Positions 24,301 through 35,620 of a DNA stretch of 64,000 bases are shown here, one piece after another; the stretch's first letter is position 1, and each line of letters begins with the position of its first letter. Below the pieces are notes generated by a model. It was not told the DNA's origin and made no database searches. It saw nothing but the letters and a program-made list of their open reading frames with translations. Source of the stretch: Lycium barbarum (Eukaryota; Streptophyta; Magnoliopsida; Solanales; Solanaceae); contig NC_083340.1 in NCBI RefSeq assembly GCF_019175385.1, forward strand, positions 22,394,336-22,458,335, written 5' to 3'. Position numbers and translations under genes: made by a program.

Positions 24301-24479
24301 TGTCATGCAACTGCAATGAAGTTTCATTTTGACGAACTTTCTTCCCTTGCCTCAAATGTTTTCGGAATTCTTATTTAGAATTATTAAATATCTCCCCATC
24401 TTTGTCAGGATTTCGTGTACACCTTAACTTGCGTTAGTCTAATCACCACATAGAAACATGAAACGTCCAAGGCGTAACA

Positions 24480-24510
24480 TTCTCCCCCCCCCCCCCCCCC
24501 CCCCTTTTTA
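24480..24510 (-). other. Tekay polypurine tract with long poly-C/G run
   Basis: On the minus strand an A5 stretch, then about 21 G and AGAA, lies directly before the 3' LTR start TGTTACGCC. This is the expected place and composition of the polypurine primer for plus-strand DNA synthesis. The G run is unusually long, and its exact length may be unreliable in sequencing. Confidence 0.85.
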
Positions 24511-24740
24511 AGAATATTCGTCCCTGAATGTTAAGTTTCGGGGGATTTTGAAAAAAATTTGTCATAGTTTCCCCTGTAACATAGCACTGCCATCCTGCCA
24601 CAGCAACCCAAAATAACATTGCCACACAGGGCTACAATATTACAGCAAGGAACATGGCCACACACGACCCGAAAACAAATAAAGAAAGCATCTCATACCT
24701 GGGGACAATGGCGGCTCATCTTGCCTCTTCCCGAGGTGGA
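24511..24740 (-). other. Tekay 3' untranslated stretch
   Basis: This is short non-coding sequence between the chromodomain end and the polypurine tract. I see no motif beyond general similarity in style to element 3' ends. Confidence 0.6.
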
Positions 24741-25165
24741 AACAAATACGGATATTTGGACTTCATATCTTCTTATGCTTCCCAAGTCATCTCTTCTCTA
24801 TTATTGTTCCTCTAAAAAGCCTTAACTGAAGCTACATCTTTAGTTCTGAATTTCTGTACCTGTCTATCTTGTATGGTAAGAGGTTCTTCTTCATAAGCCA
24901 ACTTCTCGGTGATTTGAACATCATCTACAGGCACAATTCTGGAAGGATCTCCAACACATTTACGGAGTATCGATACATAAAAAACTAGATGAACTAACTC
25001 GAGTTCTGGAGGTAAGTCCAATTTATAAGCTACTTGGCTCACTTTGTGTACGATCTTATAAGGCCTAATATATCGGGGGCTGAGCTTGCCTTTCTTGCCA
25101 AATCTTATCACACCTTTCATCGGCGACACTTTCAAGAATACCCAATCATTGACTTGGAATTCCAA
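24741..25165 (-). pseudogene. Tekay integrase C-terminus with chromodomain
   Basis: The 24812-25165 frame begins with WVFLKVSPMKGVIRFGKKGKL, followed by LSPRYIRPYKIVHKV, the GPF/GPY-type module, and then VSILRKCVGDPSRIV. The chromodomain runs from LAYEEEPLTIQDRQVQKF onward. A stop sits at KAF, where an aromatic residue is expected, and the rest (RNNN..., then a TWEA segment and SKYPYLFPP at about 24750) is reached through a frameshift and a further stop. Chromodomains of Tekay elements are thought to steer integration toward histone-marked heterochromatin. Here the domain is recognisable but broken. Confidence 0.85.
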
Positions 25166-26080
25166 ATTTCGTCGACGGTTATCTGCATAAGATTTCTAAC
25201 GACTCTGGGCTGTCAACAATTGGTCTCGAATAACCTTAATCTTTTCGCTTGCTGGATCAATTCTGGGCCTATTAGTTGTGTCTCTCCGACTTCGAACCAT
25301 CCAATTTGCGATCTACATTTTCTCCCGTATAGGGCCTCATAAGGGGCCATCTGGATACTAGAATGATAACTGTTATTATAGGCGAATTCAATAAGTGGAA
25401 AATGATCATCCCAGCTACCTCTAAAATCTAGCACACAAGCCCACAACATATCCTCTAAAGTCTAAATAGTACGTTCAGCTTGCCAATCAGTCTGTGGATG
25501 AAATGCGGTGCTGATTCTTACTTGAGCACCCAAACCTTCCTGAAAAGACTTCCAGAATTTGGCTGTAAATTATGCTCCTCTATCTGTGATGATGGATACG
25601 GGGACACCATGAAGTCGCATATCTCCTTAAGATACAACTTCGCATAATCTTCTGCTGCATAAGTGGTTTTGACTGGTAGAAAATGAGCTGACTTTGTAAG
25701 TCTGTCAATAATTACCCGTATGGAGTCATACTTACTCTGAGAACAAAGCAAGTCTACAACAAAATCCATATTAATCACTTCTCATTTCCAAGTTGGAATT
25801 TCCATAGCTTTCAACAATCCTCCTGGCTTCTGATGCTTAATTTTCACTTGTTGGCAATTTGGGCATTGAGCTACAAATTCTGCTATATCTTTCTTTATTC
25901 CATCCCACCAATACATTAATTTGAGGTCATGGTACATTTTTGTCGCACCTGGATGAATAGAATAACGGGAGTAATGGGCTTCTTCTAGAATCTGACGGCG
26001 TAACCCTGCCACTTCCGGAACACATAACCTGCTTCGATACCTGAGAATCCCATCTGCAGAAATCTCAAATGGTGACTTCT
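25166..26080 (-). pseudogene. Tekay integrase zinc domain and catalytic core
   Basis: The frame at 25782-26012 carries the HHCC zinc-binding domain (AHYSRYSIHPGATKMYHDLKL, with CPNCQQVK). The core starts in the 25518-25778 frame with the first catalytic Asp in INMDFVV and continues through IIDRLTKSAHFLPV. A TGA stop separates the two. A frameshift near 25600 moves the second Asp (IITDRG) to another frame. The Glu region (TDWQAERT) is followed by DMLWACVLDFRGSWD and the EALYGRKCRS motif in the 25213-25449 frame. At least three lesions are present. Confidence 0.88.
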
Positions 26081-26261
26081 CCTTCTAAGGGAGCGTATCT
26101 CTATAATATCTCAACTTGGGATCTTTATAGTGATGCTTTCTCACTTCCATATCTAGGGACAAAATAGCTGGGTTATGAACAACAACCCTTGCATTGCCCG
26201 AGTCCGTTACATGAACTCCTAGGCTAGCTAGCTGATAGAGCTCATGGACCAATCCTTTCTT

Positions 26262-26700
26262 TTATGGCAGAACATCACATTGACTGCCCATAGATTTATG
26301 GCTAAGAGCATCGGCCACCACATTTGCCTTCCCAGGATGATATAAAACATTGACGTCATAGTCTTTTAATAGCTCTAACCATCGTCCCTGCCGTAGATTC
26401 AACTCCTTCTGCTTGAAAATATATTGGAGACTTTTATCATCTGTGTAGATAAATTCCTCCACATCTTAAGCGCATGAATAACCGCAGCTAATTCGAGGTC
26501 ATGGGTCGGATAGTTCTGCTCATGTTTCCACAACTGTCTAGAGGCATAGGCAATAACTTTGCCATGCTGCATCAACACACAACCTAACCCAACACCGGAG
26601 GCATCACAATAAACAACATAACCATCTGCTCCTTCTGGAAGTGTCAGGACTAGGGCTGAAGTCAACCTATCTTTTAATTCTTGAAAACTACGCTAGCAAG
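26262..26700 (-). pseudogene. Tekay RNase H
   Basis: The 26399-26665 frame has [20 protein letters not shown] with catalytic Asp21, then [20 protein letters not shown] and [14 protein letters not shown]. The continuation in the 26262-26462 frame shows [26 protein letters not shown]-like RQGRWLELLKDYD and [16 protein letters not shown] frameshift of about one base lies near 26460. The order and motifs are those of Ty3/gypsy RNase H next to RT. Confidence 0.9.
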
Positions 26701-27332
26701 CATCAATCCATAGAAAGTTCGCTGACTTCCGAGTTAGCTTCGTCAGTGGTGCAAAAATAGAAGAAAATCCTTCCACAAATCTCCTATAATAATCTACTAA
26801 TCCCAGAAAACTATGGACCTCTGTGGGAGTTGTGGGCCTTGGCCAAGTCTTCACAGCCTCAATTTTCTAAGTATCTACCTGAATGCCATCAGCTGAGATA
26901 ATGTGACCCAGAAATTCTCAAGGACAGTTCGCAAATAATCTGCATGCTCTGCTTCTGACCGAGAATATACAAGAATATCATCGATGAACACGATTATGAA
27001 TAGATCTAGAAAAGGCCTGAACACATACTTCATCATATTCATAAACACTGCTGGGGCATTAGTCAATCCAAATGACATAACCCGAAATTCGTAATGACCA
27101 TATCTGGTTCTAAAAGCCATCTTCGGAATATCTTCTTCTTTGACCTTCACTTGGTGGTATCCTGATCTCAGATCAATCTTTGAAAACCATTTAGCACCTT
27201 GCAATTGATCAAACAAGTCATCGATTCTCGGAAGCGGGTATTTATTCCTTGTTGTGACCTTGTTCAATTGCCTATAATCAATGCATATTCGTAGGGACCA
27301 TCCTTCTTTCTTACAAATAAGACGGCTGCTCC
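26701..27332 (-). pseudogene. Tekay reverse transcriptase
   Basis: In the 26875-27267 frame the conserved order is clear: [48 protein letters not shown] and the catalytic FIDDILVYS box with FIDD at residues 94-97. Downstream, after a frame change near 26915, weak thumb sequence continues to 26701 ([16 protein letters not shown]). Upstream, the first RT block is continued by the end of the 27333-28022 frame. The catalytic box is intact although the frame is broken. Confidence 0.92.
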
Positions 27333-28130
27333 CTATGGAAATGAACTGGGTCTAATAATTCCCTCCTCGAGCAGATCCTTCAATTGTGCCTTTAGCTCTT
27401 TCAATTCAATAGGAGCCATTCTATAGGGAGGGATAGATATAGGTTCGGTGTCTGGCAGCACATCAATAGTAAATTCAATCTGCCGCTTAGGTGGAAGACC
27501 GGGAAGCTTATCTGAAAACACATATATAAATTCATTTACTACTAGGACGGATTGATGAGTTGGCGGCTTTGCTGCGGTATCATGAACTCGGACTAAATGA
27601 CAAGTATAGCCCTTAGCAATCATCTTCCTCGCTTTGAGATAAGAAATAAACCTACCTTTTGGGGATGCTGTTTTACCCCTCCATTCAAGCACTGGTTTTC
27701 CGAGGAATTGAAATCGAACTATTTTCGTTCTGCAATCAACGTTAGCATAACAAGAAGTCAACCAATCCATGCCCATAATAACATTAAAATCTAACATCTC
27801 CAGCTCAATCAAATCAGCCACAGTATAATGATCACATACTACCACCGCACAATTTCTATATACTTGTATAGCTATTACCGGGTCGCCAATCGGAGTAGAC
27901 ACTTCAAAGGGTTTAATTAACTCGGGTTTCGCCCCAATACGATCAGCAATATAGGGATTAATATATGATAATGTAGAACCCAGATCAATCAACGCATAAA
28001 CATTATAGGAAGATACGGTCAATAACCTGAAACGACGTCAGGGGAGGACTCAAGATCTTATCGTCTAGCTAATGCACAAATACGATTCTGAGGGCCGCTT
28101 GAACTGGGTGCTCCCCCTCTGCCCCTGCCT
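27333..28130 (-). pseudogene. Tekay aspartic protease and start of RT
   Basis: The 27333-28022 frame starts in the protease: YALIDLGSTLSYINPYIADR, with Asp13 followed by Leu-Gly where Asp-Ser/Thr-Gly is usual. Then comes LEMLDFNVIMGMDWLTSCYANVDC, the second conserved block of Del proteases. The linker (VFSDKLPGLPPKRQIEF) and the RT entry segment [20 protein letters not shown] follow. The frame ends at a stop just before the first RT core block. The 690-bp open frame is the longest in this element. Confidence 0.9.
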
Positions 28131-29400
28131 CGACCTACTGGAGTCTAAGAAGTCTGCCCTATAGGGCGCACGAACTACGAAAAAACTACTACTGATCCTG
28201 TGGGTTGGGTCCCACCTCTGTCGCTCATTGGGGGACAATCACGCATCATATGGCCCACCTAACCGCAGGCATCCGAGCCTCGATGGCACTGACCTGAGTG
28301 TAATCTTCCGCACTGGATGCATCACAAAATCGATAGTCTCATCTGACTAAAATCACCCCCAACCTGAGAACCCGAAACTCTCGAACTCTGACCCGGTCCA
28401 GAATAAATAGGGCGATCAAATCTCCTGCCCGCAAACCAAGGAAGTTCACTAGTCGCAGACTGGCCTGAATATCTAGAAAATAGATGTCTCTGACCCCTTC
28501 TATACTCGCTACTAGCGCCCGCAGATCTGACTCTCACGCTCACCTCGGTGCGGCTGCTGCTGCTCTTCTAAGTTCTGGGCATAAGCCTGAATACGGGAGA
28601 TGTCCATCCCTTCCTAGAGTGAAGCTGTTAGACAATCTTTGAATAGATGTGGCCCTAAACCACTCACAAATTGATGCACCTGGTCTCCCATATCTGCTAC
28701 CCTGGCCGGAGCATACCTAGCCAATGAATTGAAGCGGAGACTATACTCTCGGACACTCATATTTTCTTGCTTTAAAATCAAGAACTTGTCAGCACGGGCC
28801 CTTCGGACCTCCGGTGGCAATTAGTGATGAATAAAAGCATTCACGAACTCTTGCCAAACCAGGGGAGGTGCATTTTCCCCTCTTGAAGAAATCCAGTTAT
28901 TATACCATAGAACATCTACATCCCAGAGTCTATAAGATGCCAACTCCACTGACTCGGTATCAGGAGCATGAATTATTCTCAGCGTTCTTAGCATCTCATC
29001 TATAAAGCCTTGTGGGTCTTCATCCGGCTTTGACCCGAAAAATTTTGAAGGATTTAAACTCATAAAATATCGGGCTCTTGCACTAGTCGCCCTATCACTT
29101 GGACTTGTACTCTGCCGCTAAACCTGGGCAGCAACTAACTGGGTCAATAACTAAATAGCCTCAGACATCTGCTGGCCAGAAGCACTCGGAGGAGGAACTG
29201 GAGGCATTGGAGCTAGAGTGGAAACCCCTCCCTGCTCCTCTAGAATAGACGGAGTATGAGAAGTATGATATAGAGCCTCGTTATGGGATTCACCCTCATC
29301 TATATTTACCGATGGCTCCCGTTCAGTCCGTCTTTCTGCCGCTGTCTTGCCCTTCTAGGTAGCTGTTGCTTTCTTTTTTACCGGCAAATCTGAAATCACA
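28131..29400 (-). pseudogene. Tekay gag
   Basis: The capsid part is seen in FFGSKPDEDPQGFIDEM (28821-29063 frame) and SVREYSLRFNSLARYAP with VHQFVSGLGPHL (28614-28820 frame), the standard retrotransposon gag signature. Toward the C-terminus a cysteine-rich part (CIQCGRLHSGQCHRG, about 28260-28320) is followed by a decayed zinc knuckle with an in-frame stop before GHMMRDCP. The N-terminal part up to about 29400 is low-complexity with several stops. No full-length frame remains. Confidence 0.85.
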
Positions 29401-29580
29401 ACGCACAATTAGGATAAAAGGAACTCTTATGTTATAGATCTATCGCACGATCTATGAAGAAAAAGGACGGTCATTATTCCTAGATGTCACGTAGCCTCTT
29501 GTTTATAAATGTGACGTGCTTCACACTCATAAACAAGACTCTACTGGACACCGCTCGTAGACACATCCTAGGACGGAAAT

Positions 29581-29592
29581 GCTCTGATACCA
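29581..29592 (-). other. Tekay primer-binding site (tRNA-iMet)
   Basis: On the minus strand TGGTATCAGAGC begins four bases after the 5' LTR end. It is complementary to the 3' end of plant initiator Met-tRNA, the usual primer for first-strand synthesis in these elements. Confidence 0.95.
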
Positions 29593-30043
29593 CTTTTGTC
29601 ACGACCATACTAGGGGGCCATGACGGGTACCCGGAGCTGGCTACCGAGCACTGCTCATCATGCTAACTATCATACTGAACCTGTGCACACCTAATCCCCC
29701 AAGGTAATACTTACTATAAACCGATCGTAAATTATTCCCCAAAGCATGCACATATATACATAAGCCCTCATGGCTATCAAAAATGATATGCAGAGTATAC
29801 ACTGAGAGGTCACATATCATCTACTACCCACACATATATATATGCGAGCCTCTAACTAGAGTACTGAACATAAGGATGGGATAGGACCCCGTCATGCCCA
29901 AATAAGTACACAAAAGACTATATCTCAAAATTGCACCTCCGGAGTAAGGAAGTGCTCCTGTGCAAGCTGATCTGGCTCCTAAGGATTTGTATCATCTCCC
30001 TGTCTACCTGCGGGCATGAACACAGCGTCCAAGAGAAAGGTAC

Positions 30044-30080
30044 GTCAGTACGAATAAGGTACCGAGCATGTAAGACATGA
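30044..30080. promoter_or_regulatory. Conserved LTR block 1, Tekay 5' LTR copy
   Basis: GTCAGTACGAATAAGGTACC, then GAGCATGTAAG, as in the partner LTR. Confidence 0.55.
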
Positions 30081-30458
30081 ATAATAGTAATATAGAAATA
30101 ATAACATGATAAAGAATAAGGAAGCATAAAATAAGGAAACAACATGTAACTGAATGCTTCTTCAGGCAGAATCATGCATGCTAACTTACATCATAAACAA
30201 CATCATATCATGCATACATATATAAACTGCCCGTCCATATAGGTACGGTGTGATCATCATTAGCCTGCGTCCGGGGTAAACATCTCAAGCCGCCTACTAG
30301 TGGTGTTTGCCCGTGCCATATAGACAAGGTGTAATCATCATCATAGCTGCCCCACTACGCCTGTCTTAGTAGTGACTGCCCGATCATATAGGCACAGTAC
30401 AATCATACGTATACATAACGTAATGCATGCATGAGAGCTCAAGAAAGCTATAACTATA

Positions 30459-30488
30459 TCGGAGTGACGTAAGGTCGGTGACCTCCGA
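30459..30488. promoter_or_regulatory. Conserved LTR block 2, Tekay 5' LTR copy
   Basis: Arms TCGGAG and CTCCGA around TGACGTAAGGTCGGTGAC, preceded, as elsewhere, by ATGCATGCATGAGAGC at 24-40 bases distance. Confidence 0.55.
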
Positions 30489-32035
30489 TTATATTATGAA
30501 TTAGCCATGATCGTTATGTCTCACCTTGAAGGAACTAGATTCATGAGGTGAGAATACAACAAGGTATAACATCAATGAAATCATAAAGTAAGGTCATCAG
30601 CTCGTAATAACATCATTTCACAAGCTTCATAATCTCAAGAAGTAGAATTATCATCATCATAATCATCATTATAGAAACCATCTCATCTGTATTATCATAA
30701 GGAACTCTAAGAATCATGAACATCAAGCTTTTAGAAGTAAGAGAGTTATGGAAAACAGGGATAAAATTATAACATAGGAGTCATGCCTTTGAAAGAAGGG
30801 GACTAGCCTTAACATACCTTTACATCTCCTTAACTCTATCGACTAAACGCTTTCCTTCCAAGCACGTGATTCTATATTCAAGAGAATCCGTACTAGGATT
30901 AGATAACCGGAAGCATACTTAAGCTTAAGCTAAAGTTAATGAAAATTGGGCAGCATCTCCTTTGTTTCAACAACTTCCACCATATAGTAAACAACTCCCA
31001 AGCATTAACAACAACACCCACAATATCATAATCAATAAACCTCTTCGAGTTTAGCATTATTCAATTCTCACAATTTCCCTTCAAAGGTATCTATAACCAC
31101 AATTGCAACACAACGTCATATTCATTCACATATAATGCTTCTTAATCATCCTTAATATCATTCATAACAAGATTATACTAATACATGTCAAGAACTATGA
31201 TTCAAGTAAAGTTGCTATTCAAAGATACCATTATTTTCACATTTGAGCTCTATATTCTACTTTCCCCCTCAATCCAAGTCTTTCAACCACTCAATACTTT
31301 TAATAACATGAAATGAACATAAAAATCACCTTTGATTTTGTAGGAACAATATTTAAATGAAGATACTTCACTTGGAGAAAATCCTAGCTTTCATTTCCAA
31401 AGAATTCTTAGTTTCCACAAGCCCTAGAGAACATCCTTGCACTTGATTCTACTAATATTTGGTGTTTAATCTTTGATTTATCATGGGTTTATGTTAATAC
31501 AGTGTGGAGAAGGTTCTAGAGGTGTGGAGAGGGTTGGAGAAGATGAGAAATTAAAAAAATGAGCTTGGATCGTCCATATATTAAAAAAAATCTGACCCGA
31601 TGGGGAATTATACGGTACAAACAACGAAGCGTCGATCTGACCGTCTAAATCGTGAAATTTCCAGTGAGCAATTTTTGTTTCCTTTCATTCTACGGTGAGA
31701 AGGACGTTCCGTCGAACTCATTGAGTTCGACGAAGCGTTGATCCGATCCGATCCGATCCGTCGAATGGTCTTTTCGCTAAATCAATTCTACGACACAATT
31801 GACGAAGCGAAAAACCGTTCGACTGTAAAAAGAACGACCATCAGACCTCTTTTTCGTGCAATTGCAGTGAAGTTTCATTTTGACGAACTTTTTTCCCTTG
31901 CCTCAAATGTTTTCGGAATTCTTAATTAGTATTATTAAATATCTCCTCATCTTTGTAGGGATTTCGTGTACACCTCAACTTCCATTAGTCTAATCACTGC
32001 ACAACAACATGAAACGTCTAAGGCGTAACAATATG

Positions 32036-33390
32036 CTAGCCACGTCTTCTTTCTTCTTGCGCAAGAACCCATTTAAACTTGATCCAGCGGATTTTCCAGT
32101 CATGCGTATGATTTGGCCAGTTTTGACACCATCTTCTATGGCCTCGCCCATTCTGACGAATTCAAAGAAAGGTCTCCCCACTATTGAAAGCATTCATCAT
32201 AGAAGTCCGTCTCTTGTCAGCGAATAAAAACCGACACAAGTTCCTCCCCACCCATTGGAGGTTGTACTCAGGCAGTCTCCGTTCTCCACTTGCTTGCATA
32301 TTAGCGGAAGTTCTCGATGGATTTCTGTTTCACTTTTTCCAAATAATATCTATCTGGCACCGTCTCCATATTAAAACGGAATCTTTCCATGAAAGCAACA
32401 GCCATGTTTACCCATATGACCCAACAACGTATATCTTGCGCCGTGAACCATTCTGAGGCTGCTCCTGTCAAGCTCCGACTGAACAACCTTATGATGAACA
32501 CTTGATTGTCTCGTACACTGACCAATTGGTCACAGTAGGCCCGCAAGTGTGCTTTAGGATTGCCCGTCCCGTTAAACAATTCGAATCGGGGTACTTTGAA
32601 GCTTTCGGGTAAACCCAAATTGGGATGCATGCACAAATCGTCGTAGCTTAGACCTGTGCCAGTGAAGGTAGTCCTCATAGATCGTTCCAACATTGCAGCC
32701 ATCTTCCGCTCAGGACTTTCTTCCTATTTTTCCTGTTCAACCTTCCATGCCTTTTTTATCTCTTCATGGTGGTCAATTTCTTGATCGGGCGAGAAAGTAC
32801 CTGGCGTGACAGGCGTGTGGAAAGAAACAGCAGGGCGAATTCGGGTAATCAGGGTGCTTTTGTTAGTTGTTAATGGGGTGATGCTTAGTTGTATAGTGAT
32901 GCCAGGGTGGTTATTTTGTGGTGCTGGGTAAGAGGGGATAGAGTGGACGGTCCCTGAAATTTAGTTGGTGTTAAGTGGTGGGGGGATGTGGCTCGAGGCA
33001 CCAATGTGTCCATCGATTGGGGTAAATGGCTTGGTGGTCATAACAGACGTAGTGGGGAAGTGATCTGGTATTGGTGAATTCAGAGATGGAAAAAATGGTG
33101 GAGGCCTTCTTTCTTCAGTAGGGGCCTCTCGGGCAGCATTAGGAGCTTTGTTTCGCGCTATTTATTCTTGAAGATGGGCGATTTTTTCAAACATCATTTT
33201 CACGACTTCTTCAGTAGGCAATGATTCGGGCAGCTCGCGCAGTAGAGATTCTCTGAGAGCAATGTCAGTAGGGGTAGTTTCATTCTCCGAAGTTCCAGTC
33301 ATTTTCTCTTTGCCTTTGTCTTTTAGAGATAAGGATGTTATTGCAGCTTTGGACCTTGTGAAGTATACCAGTGTGAACACGAATCAACTT
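32036..33390 (-). pseudogene. Element A gag N-terminal and central part
   Basis: In the 32301-32702 frame the retrotransposon gag core is plain: FKVPRFELFNGTGNPKAHLRAYCDQL, SRSLTGAASEWFTAQD, MAVAFMERFRFNME and DRYYLEKVKQKS. Downstream, in other frames, GEEL-type sequence and MLSIVGRPFFEFVRMGEAIEDGVKTG with KKEDVASI lead to the ATATG insertion point at 32031-32035. Upstream, 33162-33380 holds LPTEEVVKMMFEKIAHLQE, a predicted helix at the start of gag. Copy B has the same segment at 62238-63270. The capsid protein would package element RNA. Confidence 0.9.
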
Positions 33391-33930
33391 CTCTTTCTAT
33401 AAGAAAGAATAACTCAAAGGCAAATAAAGTTAGTTTCGTCAGCATTAAGGAAAGAAAAGCAAGATATCATATATAAATGGCGGTTTAACATTTAGCACAT
33501 AAATGGTCATATGTTTGATTTAAATGTTCAATTTCTCTCTTGTACTGGGTTTGGGGTAATTGGGCTTTTTTTGAGTGAAGGGGATTTAATATTTATAATA
33601 TACAGGGACCGAGTCTTACGTAGACTGCCTACGTATCCCTCCACGGGAAGTCAGGCCCTTCTGTAGTTCAGTTTACATAAAATTAAACTTAAACTTACCC
33701 GTGACCAGGTCTGATAGAGGCTTCCTGCGTATCCCTCCTTGGGACATCAGGACAGCGTAATTCCGTTTACAAAATACTGGGAGAGAGGGGGGGGGGGGGG
33801 GGGGGAGGGACAAATCTATGTTAAATACAAAAATGGGGATCCCCTAAAACTACCCAAAAGCGACCGCTCTTTAAGGTCAATATAGGTTGTTTATCCTTTC
33901 AACCTTTCCCAGCCCTAAGGCTCCCAAATC
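33391..33930 (-). other. Spacer between ORF1 and gag of element A
   Basis: This stretch has no coding. It holds two copies of the CCTACGTATCC...CGTAGTTC motif (33621-33670 and 33715-33765) and a G run of about 19 at 33787-33805. Ogre elements are known to carry a spacer and sometimes an intron in their 5' region, but I cannot place splice sites here. Confidence 0.7.
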
Positions 33931-34389
33931 CTAATACTGAGAAGAGAGCACCAACCAAAAGGCGTCCTTGTGGACCAAATTTTCCAACTCAAACTTGAAC
34001 GCATCACTTTCTTCTATGTTATGCCCTAAAGCTCCAGAATGATACAGACACATTTTGCGGCGGCCAACTCCTTGGGTTTGGGCCCTTCTGGTTCTGATGG
34101 GGCTAATCTTCCCAATACTGACCAATTTTTGGAAGATGCTGGCATAAGAGTCTCTGAATATTGTGAAGTCGTAACGCCAAATATGAGTGTTCCGAGTAAT
34201 CCGTTCAGTTGGGATGATGTTGTCATGAAGCAATAGTAAATGCAGGCCCAACATCTTGGTGATACTTTTCTTGTCTATCAGTCTAATGTGTCTCCTTTTG
34301 TAGGCTAAACATTCATTGAGGGTATGCCCTGCCTGATCCTGGTGATAAGGGCATCTTTTGTGTGCGAAGATCGGAGGGAAAGATGGCAA
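33931..34389 (-). pseudogene. Element A ORF1 C-terminal part with two CX2H fingers
   Basis: The 152-residue frame starts SFPPIFAHKRCPYHQDQAGH and shows a finger-like CPYH...GH...C pattern (CPYHQDQAGHTLNEC). A second related one, CLYHSGALGHNIEESDAF, follows about 95 residues later with its last Cys replaced by Ser. The same C-x2-H...GH...C style is used by the gag of Tat elements. The region lies upstream of gag, where Ogre elements carry an extra ORF1 of unclear function. Nucleic-acid binding is inferred from the pattern only. Confidence 0.7.
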
Positions 34390-35329
34390 CCTGTCGGAAC
34401 AAACACTGACTATTCCTTTACTTCAGAATTTGATCATCATCTCCTTATTCGTAGCCTACTCAGGCGAGACTCGGTAGGGACAATCCAATGTTTTGACCAC
34501 AAAAACCTACCATTCGGGTGAAGCTGGCGGAGCATACTCCATTTGCTCTATGGGCTCCTCCTTAAGGTTTGATAACGCAACGGAAGCTCCTTCCCCTTTT
34601 GGGCTTGATGGTGCAGTAGAGGTTTCTTCCCTTTTTATGCTTGAGGGTGCAGCGGAGGCAGCCCCCTTTGATGACGATATGGGCTCTTGTGGGTCCGACG
34701 CTATTTCTTTTTCCTCGGACTCTACCATTATCAGGATGTACTCGGGAAGAATCCCTTTTCCCTTGTCAAGGACATTTTCTCCTTGAGCTTCGACAGGTTT
34801 TCAGGCGAGCTTTCCGCCGAATCCAATAATTCACCCACCTCCTTAAACTTGGCCTTTACTATCTGGATTTGCTTCTCGAGATCTTGAATCTTTCGTCACA
34901 GTGAAACCTCATTCTTCTTCATGACCTCGAGCTCAGGCCCAGTCTTGTTGCTCATCTTTCAATTCTGAGAAAATCGTTGGGCTTAGTGCGGGTATTTTTG
35001 TTCATTATTTTTCTTTGGGTTAGTGGACAGTATTCGAGATCAATTGGGCACTTAAACGAAATATATGGAAGCAAATAAAGCCACACAAAGTAGTTCATAA
35101 GATTATACTACGCGCGTTCTTAAACTTAACTAAACGTTTGTAACATAAATGTGCCAGTTGAATTAAACCATTGGCCCATAATCATTAATAGTAATATTCT
35201 TTCTCGCAGGGGTACAAAAGATAAAGTAAAGACAGTGCCTAAAAATAATCAGCAGAAATGTCCTCCAGTACTGAATGATGAAGCCCGATCTCTATCAATC
35301 TTGGCTTTCTTTGCTTTTCAAAAGGTAGT
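34390..35329 (-). pseudogene. Element A ORF1 middle part, Ser/Glu/Pro-rich
   Basis: The 34507-34728 minus frame is low-complexity: EEKEIASDPQEPISSSKGAA, then repeats of PSSxKxEExS, and it ends in EYAPPASPEW near the finger region. From 34730 to about 34960 further minus-strand sequence is helical and charged in broken frames (for example LREKMSLTREKGFF and LEKQIQIVKAKFKEVGELL). From 34960 to 35329 I see only AT-rich sequence with no clear coding. No family was recognised. Confidence 0.5.
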
Positions 35330-35620
35330 CTAGATATCGAGATGGGCTGACGTCAGAGTCGCCTCCATAAGAAACCCTTTCTGTGGGAAGGTCAGCAGAG
35401 TGACATCGTCTAGAATCTTCTTCATTTGGTCGTCTAGCTCAACCAAACAATCGTTGGTAAGCACTAACTCAAGCCTTAGACTCTCTATGATGGCCTTATC
35501 ATGCTTAATTTTCTCCAAATATTTAATATCCCTGTCGTCAACTCTCCTCTGTATCAAACGGGCTCGGATCTCGGCCTGCGAATCCTGATCTTAGACACAG
35601 CTATAGAGAATAGGCATAGG
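35330..35620 (-). pseudogene. Element A ORF1 coiled-coil segment
   Basis: The 75-residue minus frame DRDIKYLEKIKHDKAIIESL continues with LRLELVLTNDCLVELDDQM. Leucine and isoleucine spacing fits a coiled coil, which probably serves oligomerisation of the ORF1 product. It lies between the DUF7745-like part and the Ser/Glu-rich part. Confidence 0.6.

Larger units (their letters stand above)
19753..24479 (-). repeat. Tekay element 3' LTR, interrupted by a nested LTR
   Basis: The LTR starts TGTCACAACCCGAC and ends AAGGCGTAACA, matching 29597-32030. It is split at 20727/23040 by a solo LTR. It holds conserved block 1 (20201-20240) and block 2 (20588-20617). A CGTCGATC-type cassette lies at 24040-24300, followed in minus orientation by TATA-like sequence at 24016-24028 or 23938-23945. 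Confidence 0.93.
29597..32030 (-). repeat. Tekay element 5' LTR
   Basis: This is a 2434-bp LTR, uninterrupted, starting TGTCACGACC and ending AAGGCGTAACA. It matches 19753-24479 minus the nested LTR. Blocks 1 (30044-30080) and 2 (30459-30488) are present. The repeat cassette at about 31610-31810 is shorter than in the 3' LTR. The TATA-like sequence lies near 31576-31590 or 31490-31500 on the minus strand. Open frames inside it, such as that near 31738-31929, follow the cassette and are not genes. Confidence 0.95.
19748..32035 (-). mobile_element. Complete Tekay/Del chromovirus LTR retrotransposon (19753-32030)
   Basis: This is a full-structure Ty3/gypsy element on the minus strand, flanked by perfect ATATG repeats (19748-19752 and 32031-32035) inside the gag of element A. 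The order from right to left is 5' LTR 29597-32030, primer site 29581-29592, gag, protease, RT, RNase H, integrase with a chromodomain tail, a polypurine tract and 3' LTR 19753-24479. The total is 12,278 bp, or about 9.96 kb without the nested solo LTR. LTR lengths are 2434 and about 2410 bp, very alike by eye. Domain order and the C-terminal chromodomain place it in the Tekay (Del) clade. Stops and frameshifts in all domains make it non-autonomous now, but the alike LTRs suggest it is younger than element A. Confidence 0.95.

Noticed and set aside
24812..29063. Endogenous pararetrovirus
   Set aside because: Integrase, chromodomain, LTRs, target repeats and a tRNA-iMet primer site show an LTR retrotransposon; no movement protein was seen.
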